Source of the DNA: an uncultured Prevotellaceae bacterium
Lineage (GTDB): Bacteria; Bacteroidota; Bacteroidia; Bacteroidales; Bacteroidaceae
Length of the DNA stretch: 36,122 nucleotides
Direction of reading: 5' to 3'
Assembly: GCA_947167835.1 (NCBI GenBank)
Contig: CAMVJO010000008.1
Coordinates: forward strand, 1-36,122
The position numbers and the translations under genes were made by a program. Below, one piece after another: positions 28,817-36,122 of the stretch; positions within the stretch are counted from its first letter, which is position 1, and each line of letters starts with the position of its first letter. A model generated the notes under the pieces. The model was given only the letters and a program-made list of their open reading frames with translations. It made no database searches and was not told the DNA's origin.

Positions 28817-30886
28817 ATGGAGTATTACAATAAGACATTGTGCGTAACCTTTAGCGAACTGACGAATGGGGACAATCCCATTATCAGGCGTAGCACTCTG
28901 CTGAGCAATGTGCAGCGTGGCAACATCCAGTGTGCGCGTCAGGGCAAGGGTGAAGGCAACTATGCTCTTTATGTATATGCGTCGCTCCCTATGAAGTACA
29001 GACTAATGTTTGAAGCTAAGTACGGAAAGCCAGCCGATGTGCTGAAAGCCCAGGAGTTGAAGGAATGGGTGAGGGAAGATGACAAGGCTCGTGCTTTTTA
29101 CGAGGCGTTTGAATATGATTTGAACGGTGTTCAAACGCGCCTCAGTCAGAAGCTGATTGACGAGTACACGAGCAATGCCAGTGTGCTGAAGTTGCTTTGG
29201 GAGCGCATGAACGAGCTTACCAGTACTACACACGCCCTGGGCGGTGGCAGACGCGGCGACCTGTGGGATATTGTCTTCACTCAGAGCGAGAAGCTGCGCG
29301 AGGTGACTGGACACACGCTGCCTAAGAACCTGGCACGTCTGAAAGAGAAGATGAACAACTTTAAGCGGGACGGGTATCAGTCGCTGATCAGCGGCAAGGT
29401 GGGCAACAGCAACACCCTGAAACTGACAGCTGAGGCACAGCAGCGCCTTATTGCCCTGAAGCGGTGCAAGACGCCTGTCTATACCGACAGTCAGATCTTC
29501 TCTACCTTCAATCAGGAGTGCGAGAGCAGGGGCTGGAAGCCATTGAAAAGCATCCGTAGCCTGAAGACTTGGCTGGAGCGTGCCGACATTGAACCATTGT
29601 GGCATGATGCCGTATATGGTGAAATGAGCGCCCACCAGAAGTTTGACCGCAGACACAGAACGTCTTTGCCGACGATGCGTGATGCTCTCTGGTATGGTGA
29701 CGGTACGAAGCTGAACCTGTACTACAGGGATGAGGACGGCAAGGTAAGGACTACGAGCGTGTATGAGGTGATAGATGCAGCAACAGAGGTGTTCCTTGGC
29801 TTCTGCATCAGCGACACTGAGGACTACGAAGCGCAATACATGGCCTACAGGATGGCTATTCAGGTGAGCGGCCACAAGCCCTACGAGATTGTGCATGACA
29901 ACCAGGGCGGCCACAAGAAGGCGAACAGCAGCGGCATGTTGGATAAGATATGCCACATCCACAGGACTGCTGCTCCGTACAACGGTGCCTCTAAGACCAT
30001 TGAGAGCGTCTTCGGCAGGTTCCAGCAGCAGGTGCTTCATAAGGACTGGCGCTTTACCGGCCAGAACATCACGGCTAAGAAGGACAGCAGCCGTCCGAAT
30101 ATGGAGTTTATAGAGGCCAACAAGGACAAACTCTATACCTACGACGAGCTGAAGGCCGCCTACTTGAAAGCGCGCACCGAGTGGAACGAGATGGCGCACC
30201 CTGCAACCGGTGAGCAGCGCATGAAGATGTACCAGGAGAGCGTGAACCCTGAAACGCCTGTAGTGACCGCCAGCGACATGATAGATATGTTCTGGGTGAC
30301 ATGCGACAGGATGAGCACGTTTACCAGCAGCGGCATAGAGATTACGGTTAAAGGCGAGAAGCGTGTGTATGAGGTGATGAGTGAGCCTGGTGTTCCCGAT
30401 CTGGAGTGGCGCAGGAAGCACACTTATCAGAAGTTCGTGGTGAAATACGATCCCTACGATATGCAGAGCATACGCCTTTATTGGAAAGACAGGGCAGGCG
30501 AGTTGCGCTTTGAGCGCGTGGCAGAGCCTTACATGCACATACACCGTGCCATTCAGGAGCAGACCAAGGGCGAGGCTGCCTTTATCCGCCGTCAGCAGCA
30601 GGCCGCCAGTCAGAGCCGCATAGAGCGTCAGGTGGCTGCCAGGAAGATAGAGTATGCCGAGGGCGTGGCTCCCGAGCAGAACGGCCTGCATACTCCCGAC
30701 CTCAAGGGCGTGACTGCGGACGTGCAGCGTCAGATAGACCGACGTATGCTGCGTTATGGCCGTGAGCCCGAGGAATTGCTCTTAGGCCGTGTGATGAAGA
30801 AGGTTGTCAATCTGGACTGGCGCGAGGTGCAGGAGCACGGCAAGCCTGTGAGCGTTGATTTCCGCAAGACAGCGGGAAAGCTTTGA
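28817..30886 (+). CDS. Mu-type DDE transposase (MuA-like)
   Basis: Catalytic-core segments YGDGTKLNLYY (D), YEIVHDNQGGHKK (D), TIESVFGRFQQQVLH (E); followed by a MuB-like gene. Confidence 0.9.
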   Translation: MEYYNKTLCVTFSELTNGDNPIIRRSTLLSNVQRGNIQCARQGKGEGNYALYVYASLPMKYRLMFEAKYGKPADVLKAQELKEWVREDDKARAFYEAFEYDLNGVQTRLSQKLIDEYTSNASVLKLLWERMNELTSTTHALGGGRRGDLWDIVFTQSEKLREVTGHTLPKNLARLKEKMNNFKRDGYQSLISGKVGNSNTLKLTAEAQQRLIALKRCKTPVYTDSQIFSTFNQECESRGWKPLKSIRSLKTWLERADIEPLWHDAVYGEMSAHQKFDRRHRTSLPTMRDALWYGDGTKLNLYYRDEDGKVRTTSVYEVIDAATEVFLGFCISDTEDYEAQYMAYRMAIQVSGHKPYEIVHDNQGGHKKANSSGMLDKICHIHRTAAPYNGASKTIESVFGRFQQQVLHKDWRFTGQNITAKKDSSRPNMEFIEANKDKLYTYDELKAAYLKARTEWNEMAHPATGEQRMKMYQESVNPETPVVTASDMIDMFWVTCDRMSTFTSSGIEITVKGEKRVYEVMSEPGVPDLEWRRKHTYQKFVVKYDPYDMQSIRLYWKDRAGELRFERVAEPYMHIHRAIQEQTKGEAAFIRRQQQAASQSRIERQVAARKIEYAEGVAPEQNGLHTPDLKGVTADVQRQIDRRMLRYGREPEELLLGRVMKKVVNLDWREVQEHGKPVSVDFRKTAGKL

Positions 30887-30940
30887 CAGCCTTAGCTTAG
30901 GAACTATGAAAATCAATAAATAACTAAACAGATTTTTTTT

Positions 30941-31837
30941 ATGGAACAGAAAAAGAAAGAACAGATTGCAGAGCGCCTCAGGGTGTATGTGTCACGCTAT
31001 CCGAGCCAGCGCAAGGCTGCGGGCAGTCTCAAGGGAACGAGCATCGGCACGGTGAGCCAGATGCTCTCCGGCAAGTGGGACAGCATCAGCGATGATATGT
31101 GGCGCAAGGTGAGTGATCAGGTGTGCAATCAGGCCGTTGATGACGGTTGGCAGATTGTGGAGACAGGTGCCTATCAGGAAATCAACTATGCCCTGGACGA
31201 TGCGCAGCAGTATCGCAATGTGACGTGGATCGTGGGTGAAGCCGGTTGCGGCAAGACTACGGCAGCACGCCTCTATGCTTCGGAACACAGGTCGGTGTTC
31301 TACCTGCAATGTTCGGAGGATATGCACAAGGGCGAGTTTGTACGCGAGATTGCACGTCTCATCGGTATTCGAGGCGAGGGCTATACGGTGCGCGAACTGT
31401 GGAAGGCCATACTCGCCGCCCTTATACAGATTGATGCTCCGCTGATGATCTTCGACGAGGCAGACAAGCTGACCGAGAACGTGTTCCACTACTTCATTAG
31501 CCTCTACAACAAGCTTGAGGACAAGTGTGGCGTGGTGTTTATGAGCACGGACTACATCATGAAGCGCATTGAGAACGGCCTGCGCTGGAAGAAGCCTGGG
31601 TATAAGGAGTTCTACAGTCGCATCGGGCGTAAGTACTTCATCCTGGAGGATACTACGGTGAACGATGTCTATGCCATCTGCACGGCCAACGGCATCAGGG
31701 AGCGCAGAGACATTGACGAGGTGATCAGGGATGCCGCATCGTGCGACTACGACCTGCGCCGCGTCAAGAAGAGCATTCACCGCATCAAGCGGACTAACGC
31801 AGCGCATAAGGCAGCGCACAAGGGCACGGAGGAATAG
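30941..31837 (+). CDS. MuB-like AAA ATPase (transposition target activator)
   Basis: N-terminal HTH-like region, Walker A GEAGCGKTTAA, Walker B LMIFDEADKL; directly downstream of the MuA-like gene. Confidence 0.88.
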   Translation: MEQKKKEQIAERLRVYVSRYPSQRKAAGSLKGTSIGTVSQMLSGKWDSISDDMWRKVSDQVCNQAVDDGWQIVETGAYQEINYALDDAQQYRNVTWIVGEAGCGKTTAARLYASEHRSVFYLQCSEDMHKGEFVREIARLIGIRGEGYTVRELWKAILAALIQIDAPLMIFDEADKLTENVFHYFISLYNKLEDKCGVVFMSTDYIMKRIENGLRWKKPGYKEFYSRIGRKYFILEDTTVNDVYAICTANGIRERRDIDEVIRDAASCDYDLRRVKKSIHRIKRTNAAHKAAHKGTEE

Positions 31838-31840
31838 GCC

Positions 31841-32476
31841 ATGGCCAGAGCATTGACAGTCAGGGAGGTGCTTAGCAAGAAGCGCCACGTCTTTCCCTTC
31901 GAGGGGAAATGGGCAGAAGCCTTCGGACAGCCGGAGCGCACGGGTGTCTGGTTCATCTGGGGAGATTCGGGAAACGGCAAGACCTCGTTTGTCCTGCAAC
32001 TCATAGCAGAGCTGTGCCGTTGGGACCGCGTGGCTTTCGACAGTATGGAAGAGGGCACCAGCCTCTCCATGCGCGACAAACTGGTGCGACACGGACTGCT
32101 CAACGTAGGCAACCGCCTGCATCTGCTTGATACCGAACCCATGCACGACCTCTCCAACCGGCTTGCACGCCGCAAGAGCTACAATGTCGTGGTGGTGGAC
32201 AGTTTCCAATATACGCAGATGAGCTACGGCGAATACCTGCGGTTCAAGGAGAACCACAGGGACAAGCTCATCATCTTCCTAAGCCATGCCGACGGTTCCA
32301 GGCCACGCGGCAGTGCAGCAGTGAAAGTGATGTATGATGCCACGCTGAAGATATGGGTTGAAGGCTACAAGGCTTTCTCCAAGGGCCGGTTCATCGGCTC
32401 CACGGGGCAATACACCATCTGGGAAGAGGGAGCCGCACGCTATTGGGGTGACAACGTAAGGACAGAACGACTATGA
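31841..32476 (+). CDS. RecA-fold ATP-binding protein
   Basis: Walker A GDSGNGKTSF, Walker B YNVVVVDSFQ, C-terminal SHADGSRPRGSAAVKVMYDATLKIWVEG resembling RecA/RadA/DnaB-type folds. Confidence 0.75.
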   Translation: MARALTVREVLSKKRHVFPFEGKWAEAFGQPERTGVWFIWGDSGNGKTSFVLQLIAELCRWDRVAFDSMEEGTSLSMRDKLVRHGLLNVGNRLHLLDTEPMHDLSNRLARRKSYNVVVVDSFQYTQMSYGEYLRFKENHRDKLIIFLSHADGSRPRGSAAVKVMYDATLKIWVEGYKAFSKGRFIGSTGQYTIWEEGAARYWGDNVRTERL

Positions 32477-32700
32477 GCAACGACTACAAGCAAGGCGACA
32501 CCATCTGTATCCTGATGACCGCCACCGACGCACAGGGCCTGTTGGACGACTGGTTGTACTACAACTACGAGTGTGACCTGCACCTACACCGCTCCCGCCG
32601 GCACAAGGGCATGGTGGTGGTAGAGACCAAAGATCCGATGTGGGCAAACCGCATCATCAAGTTTCATAAATACGAAAGACTGACCTATAAAGACAAGTAA
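32473..32700 (+). CDS. Prophage protein of unknown function
   Basis: 75 aa; ATGA overlap with the upstream ATPase gene. Confidence 0.65.
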   Translation: MSNDYKQGDTICILMTATDAQGLLDDWLYYNYECDLHLHRSRRHKGMVVVETKDPMWANRIIKFHKYERLTYKDK

Positions 32701-32703
32701 GCC

Positions 32704-32976
32704 ATGAGCAAGACAAGACAGATCTTAGAACTCAGCAGCCCCACCGTCAAGAACCGCCACGAGCGCGTCAGAGGCCTCGTGCAGCAGTGCAACTACTGCT
32801 GCGGCAACGGATGGTTCTGGGGACAGGACTTCTGGGGAGAGGCCGTGAAGGTACCCTGTCCGCTCTGCAACGGAGCAGGCAAGATGCAGCCCCACGTGAG
32901 CATTGACTGGACACCCGTTTCCGACACTGATTCCGAGGGTACGGAAACGACAGCAAAAACTACAGTCAAAACATAG
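32704..32976 (+). CDS. Small CxxC zinc-finger-like protein
   Basis: CNYCCGNGWFWG...CPLCNGAGK resembles a DnaJ-like zinc-binding pair. Confidence 0.6.
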   Translation: MSKTRQILELSSPTVKNRHERVRGLVQQCNYCCGNGWFWGQDFWGEAVKVPCPLCNGAGKMQPHVSIDWTPVSDTDSEGTETTAKTTVKT

Positions 32977-32986
32977 TGAAAAATAT

Positions 32987-33074
32987 GTATATACATCTCC
33001 GAAAAGATATATATACATCTCCGCCAAGATGTATATACATCTCCGGAAAGAAGTATATACATCTCTGAAACGAG
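32987..33074. repeat. Mini-hairpin array 4: four 22-bp units (GTATATACATCTCCGAAAAGAT-like)
   Basis: Units at 32987, 33009, 33031 and 33053; includes the 16-bp palindrome AGATGTATATACATCT. Confidence 0.9.
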
Positions 33075-33097
33075 GTAAGACATACCTATTAAAACCT

Positions 33098-33272
33098 GAC
33101 GGGGAACAGCCAATCCGAGGTTGCCCACAGCACAGCGGTGTGAGGGCGCGGGTGAGGCTCTGGGGCATTGGGAGCCCCGAACAGATAAAGGATTTTTGTT
33201 TTTCATAGTATTTGATTAGTATTTAGGTTCATTGTTAATAAAGAAAAGGTGGTTCGACTCCACGCCCCGTCA
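33098..33272 (+). ncRNA. Candidate structured RNA with a tRNA-like T-arm and acceptor-type end pairing
   Basis: TGACGGGG (33097-33104) pairs with CCCCGTCA (33265-33272); GTGG-TTCGACT-CCAC T-arm immediately inside; internal GGGGC/GCCCC hairpin. Confidence 0.35.
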
Positions 33273-33307
33273 CTCTATATGAATCCAAAAAAACACACAG
33301 ACACCGC

Positions 33308-33844
33308 ATGAAAACCACTGAAAGCCACAAGCGAGGACGCGAGATCAGGAAGAACCGCAACTACTTCTGGTTCTATCGCTCCTTCAACATGCTCACCGGA
33401 ATTGACGATCCCGACGAGATGAAATGCAACCTGGTGCTCACCTACACCGGCGGACGCACCACCCACCTGCGCGAAATGACCGACGAGGAATACGCCACAC
33501 TCTGCCGCGCACTCGAAGAGGAATGCGGATATCGCTCACAAGTCAAGCGACACCGCAGCCATGTGCTACACCTCATGCAGATCTACGGCGTAGATACCAC
33601 CACATGGGACAACGTAGACCGCTTCTGCCTGGACCGCCGCATAGCAGGCAAGCACTTCCGCTACCTCACAGTCAAGGAACTACAGGCACTCTCGCGCAAG
33701 CTAATGGCCATGACACACAAGAAGCAGCAGCAGGAACCGCCCCGACAGGCACTCGCACGCCCCACGCCGCAGAGCCCGCCCACGGCCGACCAACGGCCCG
33801 ACGAAATCATATACATCGACACATCCAACATCGGATTGAGTTAA
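33308..33844 (+). CDS. GemA/Gp16-like (DUF1018-like) phage regulatory protein
   Basis: WDNVDRFCLDRRIAGKHFRYLTVKELQALSRKL resembles the GemA-type signature; position near gam. Confidence 0.65.
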   Translation: MKTTESHKRGREIRKNRNYFWFYRSFNMLTGIDDPDEMKCNLVLTYTGGRTTHLREMTDEEYATLCRALEEECGYRSQVKRHRSHVLHLMQIYGVDTTTWDNVDRFCLDRRIAGKHFRYLTVKELQALSRKLMAMTHKKQQQEPPRQALARPTPQSPPTADQRPDEIIYIDTSNIGLS

Positions 33845-33879
33845 TCAACATAAAAAACAACAAAAACACTTAACACACA

Positions 33880-34452
33880 ATGGCAACAACAAGACAGAAG
33901 AAAACCATCATCAGCGGAGTAACCCGCGATGCAGCCGATGAAGCCTTCGCCACATACGCCAAGGCCGAGGCACAGATCCAGAAAATCAATGCAGACATAG
34001 ACCTGCAATGCGCCAGGATACGCGAACGCCATGCCGACCGCCTCGCCGCACTCACCACCGAGCGCAGCGAAGCCTTCGACATACTCCAGGCCTTTGCCAC
34101 AGAGCATCAGGACGACCTCTTCCAGAAAAAGAAGAGCCTCGACATGGCACACGGCACCATAGGCTTCCGCACCGGCACGCCCAAACTCAAGACACTCAAG
34201 GGATTCACATGGGCCTCCGCACTCACACTGGCCAAGAAGTTCCTGCCCTTCACCTACATCCGCCAGACCGAGGAACTGGCCAAGGACAAACTACTGGCCG
34301 ACCGCGATGCCGAATGTATCACCATCTACAACACCGCCGACCTTGAGCCCCACAACGTCACCATGCGACAGGCACTCGAAGTCTGCGGCATACAAGTCGT
34401 ACAGGACGAAACCTTCTTCGTAGAACCCAAGAAAGAAGAAGCATCCCTATAG
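33880..34452 (+). CDS. Mu Gam-like host-nuclease inhibitor protein
   Basis: Long helical N-terminus followed by GTIGFRTGTPKLKTLKGFTW, typical of Gam-like proteins. Confidence 0.85.
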   Translation: MATTRQKKTIISGVTRDAADEAFATYAKAEAQIQKINADIDLQCARIRERHADRLAALTTERSEAFDILQAFATEHQDDLFQKKKSLDMAHGTIGFRTGTPKLKTLKGFTWASALTLAKKFLPFTYIRQTEELAKDKLLADRDAECITIYNTADLEPHNVTMRQALEVCGIQVVQDETFFVEPKKEEASL

Positions 34453-34454
34453 CC

Positions 34455-34790
34455 ATGCCCCATAAAACCAGAGACACCATGAAAAAAGGAAGAAGCCAGG
34501 CATTGATCAGTTCGAGAGACCGCCGCATGTTCGAGCGGTACTACTACTGGACAGAAGTGCGCCGCCTACGTTTCGACGACGCCATACGGAGGCTCAGCCG
34601 TGAGGAGTTCTTCATCTCCGAGCAGCGCGTCATACAGGTATTGCGGCGCATGATACAGAGCGGCATCACCGTGGATGGACACAGCGTGGAGCGCCCCCTC
34701 TTTGCAGGGTTCCGCGCCGCCAGGAAGAAACCCGCATCCGCCGCCTGTCCCGATCCCTCGCAGAGTGAGGAATACCCCCCTGCACTATAA
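34455..34790 (+). CDS. Conserved-looking prophage protein of unknown function
   Basis: 111-aa ORF (alternative internal start MKKGRSQAL); FERYYYWTEVRRLRFDDAIRRLSREEFFISEQRVIQVLRRM. Confidence 0.6.
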   Translation: MPHKTRDTMKKGRSQALISSRDRRMFERYYYWTEVRRLRFDDAIRRLSREEFFISEQRVIQVLRRMIQSGITVDGHSVERPLFAGFRAARKKPASAACPDPSQSEEYPPAL

Positions 34791-34791
34791 C

Positions 34792-34876
34792 AGCGGTGCG
34801 CTAACCCCGTGATGCGGTTGTAATGGCCGTGTCGGTCCTTACCTAAGACTTGAACAGCGGGAAGTGGCGCACCGCT
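34792..34876 (+). ncRNA. Candidate branched structured RNA in the prophage
   Basis: 10-bp closing stem AGCGGTGCGC (34792-34801) / GCGCACCGCT (34867-34876) enclosing hairpins AACCCCGTGATGCGGTT and TAATGGCCGTGTCGGTCCTTA. Confidence 0.4.
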
Positions 34877-34972
34877 TTCTTTGTGCCACATGTTCAATAT
34901 TTATCTACATTATGTTAAACAAACAGGAATCGAAGGTCTTTACCTTCAACGCAACGAACCAACCTGTGCGGG

Positions 34973-35224
34973 TTGAGTTTATCAATGATGATGAAGCAGC
35001 AGCAGAATAAGTACGAAGCCGTGATGCAGTTGCTCAACGACGGCTATGGTAAGAACCTTACCTGCGCACTGATGGAATGTGTGGAGAGATACCTGCCCTC
35101 GCTTGCAAAGGAAGGCATGGTGCCCTGTGAAGAAATGATTGCTTACCACTCGTCTATGTGCAGTCTGCTGAAAGCCCTGCTCAAAGACGAATGGGGCGTA
35201 GATCTGGAAGGAGGTGAAGAATGA
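34973..35224 (+). CDS. Prophage protein of unknown function
   Basis: 83-aa ORF; the true start may be a downstream ATG (MMKQQQNKYEAV...). Confidence 0.55.
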   Translation: MSLSMMMKQQQNKYEAVMQLLNDGYGKNLTCALMECVERYLPSLAKEGMVPCEEMIAYHSSMCSLLKALLKDEWGVDLEGGEE

Positions 35225-35583
35225 TGCAAGTATATAAGTGTTTCAAACTCTTCGGACTGTATTTCTACATATCAAGCATCCGGATGAAGCGCCGCCGCCC
35301 CATAGACGAGAAGATGCGCAACCAGCGCAAAGTATTGCATAAAAGGAAAATGCTCCTGTATCGTAAGAACGGCGGCTGCTGCGAATTCTGCGGCAAGCCT
35401 TTTGCGCCGTCAGCGCTGGAGATACACCACATCATCGGCGTCACCGAGAATCCTGGCCTTGCTCTCGTTGCAAGCAACATGGCGCTACTGTGCCACGAGT
35501 GCCACGCAGAGGTGCATAGGAAGCCGTCACCACCACACGCTTCGGAGCAGGAACAGTCACCGTCGCGGGAATGTGGCTCGTGA
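35221..35583 (+). CDS. HNH endonuclease
   Basis: CCEFCGKPFAPSALEIHHIIGVTENPGLALVASNMALLCHECHAEVHRK. Confidence 0.88.
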   Translation: MMQVYKCFKLFGLYFYISSIRMKRRRPIDEKMRNQRKVLHKRKMLLYRKNGGCCEFCGKPFAPSALEIHHIIGVTENPGLALVASNMALLCHECHAEVHRKPSPPHASEQEQSPSRECGS

Positions 35584-36010
35584 GCGACACCGTGTATGCA
35601 GATTCATAGACCTTGATGCCATGGCTCCATGTATAGAAACGCGACTTCTCGCGCACCATAGCACCGCCTTCGCTCCCCACACGGTAGCACTGCAACAAGG
35701 CGTGTAGCCTCTCTGCCATAGCAGCCCGCTCCAGGATGCGCCCCATAGTGTCGGAACCGAAGTGCGTATCGTCGTAGCAGTCTATGACAAGGCGCACATT
35801 CACCTGAGCCTTCCCCTTCTGATCCCTGTCGGCAAGGCCAGTCCATTCGGCCTCCGGCGTGTCAATCAGCACACAGGGAAACGTGACGGGATAGGTGTCC
35901 ACCCCTTCCTTGTCAATAGCCTCAAGTTGCCCGTAGTCCTCGTCCACAAGCGAGACTTCGGGCATATTTTGTCTGATGTAGTCAATGAGTTGATAGATGA
36001 TAGATTCCAT
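35441..36010 (-). CDS. Phage structural/tail-completion-like protein
   Basis: 189-aa ORF beginning MESIIYQLIDYIRQNMPEVS, adjacent to a gpG-like gene on the same strand. Confidence 0.6.
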   Translation of the reverse strand: MESIIYQLIDYIRQNMPEVSLVDEDYGQLEAIDKEGVDTYPVTFPCVLIDTPEAEWTGLADRDQKGKAQVNVRLVIDCYDDTHFGSDTMGRILERAAMAERLHALLQCYRVGSEGGAMVREKSRFYTWSHGIKVYESAYTVSLTSHIPATVTVPAPKRVVVTASYAPLRGTRGTVAPCCLQREQGQDSR

Positions 36011-36122
36011 TCTTAATGCGTTCTAATGATTCGTTGATGATTCTGTTTACCTTTTCTCTGAGTTCTGCCGATTTGCCCATGAACTGACGCTGCGGAATGT
36101 GAGCATGGACGGTGATGTTCCG
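35982..36122 (-). CDS. Phage virion morphogenesis protein, Mu gpG-like (C-terminal part only)
   Basis: Open reading from the window edge: RNITVHAHIPQRQFMGKSAELREKVNRIINESLERIKNGIYHLSTH*; IPQRQFMG resembles the IPxRPFLG motif of this family. Confidence 0.65.
   Translation of the reverse strand, partial: RNITVHAHIPQRQFMGKSAELREKVNRIINESLERIKNGIYHLSTH

Larger units (their letters stand above)
25509..36122. mobile_element. Mu-like transposable prophage (left end and early region; continues beyond the window)
   Basis: Repeat-rich left end, S24 repressor with divergent early operon, DDE transposase, MuB-like ATPase, Gam-like and GemA-like proteins, HNH, gpG-like morphogenesis protein. Confidence 0.88.

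Noticed and set aside
29003-30691. 562-aa minus-strand ORF
   Set aside because: Fully antisense to the MuA-like transposase; composition looks like a shadow ORF of a GC-rich gene.
30992-32257. 421-aa minus-strand ORF
   Set aside because: Antisense to the MuB-like and RecA-fold ATPases; no recognisable motifs.
3190-33074. The 21-22 bp tandem arrays as CRISPR arrays
   Set aside because: Units are directly contiguous with no unique spacers, are too short, and no cas genes are visible.
32725-33208. Overlapping ORFs with YIHLRKEVYTSLKR-like repeats on both strands
   Set aside because: Their repeats are translations of array 4; the real gene in this interval is 32704-32976.
33198-33273. A conventional tRNA ending with the TTCGACT T-loop
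   Set aside because: The 75 nt upstream contain no 5' acceptor strand, D-arm or anticodon arm; only the T-arm and 3' acceptor strand are present at normal spacing.
25509-36122. Diversity-generating retroelement or anti-phage defence cargo in the prophage
   Set aside because: No reverse transcriptase, template/variable repeat pair or recognisable defence protein is visible here; it could lie to the right of the window.

Overview
The window is a Bacteroidales chromosome segment, probably Prevotellaceae-like by gene content and promoter style (inference). About 25.5 kb of host genes are followed by the left portion of a Mu-like transposable prophage that continues past the right edge. Recognisable host genes include a WecA/MraY-type transferase, a SPOR lipoprotein, rlmN, pdxA, a nucleotidyltransferase/ATP-grasp/CDP-alcohol phosphotransferase/LPG-flippase-like/HAD cluster, pheS, a comEC-like gene, an HhH outer-membrane-like protein, a pgeF-like gene, a TPR protein, a substrate-binding lipoprotein, pgk and a 1377-aa secreted protein. 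The prophage appears to have inserted into the 3' end of the secreted-protein gene. It carries an S24-type repressor, a divergent early operon, MuA- and MuB-like proteins, a second RecA-fold ATPase, GemA-like and Gam-like proteins, HNH, and convergent minus-strand structural genes. Non-coding structure of note: (i) four tandem arrays of ~21-22 bp mini-hairpin units with different sequences but the same architecture, three in host intergenic DNA and one in the prophage; stem changes in one array look compensatory while the loop is conserved; (ii) two complete 186-bp MITE-like elements with matching 4-bp target duplications, plus one partial copy; (iii) a Mu-attL-like array of repeats at the prophage left end; (iv) two candidate structured RNAs in the prophage, one with a tRNA-like T-arm. 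All assignments are from reading the sequence; no searches were run.
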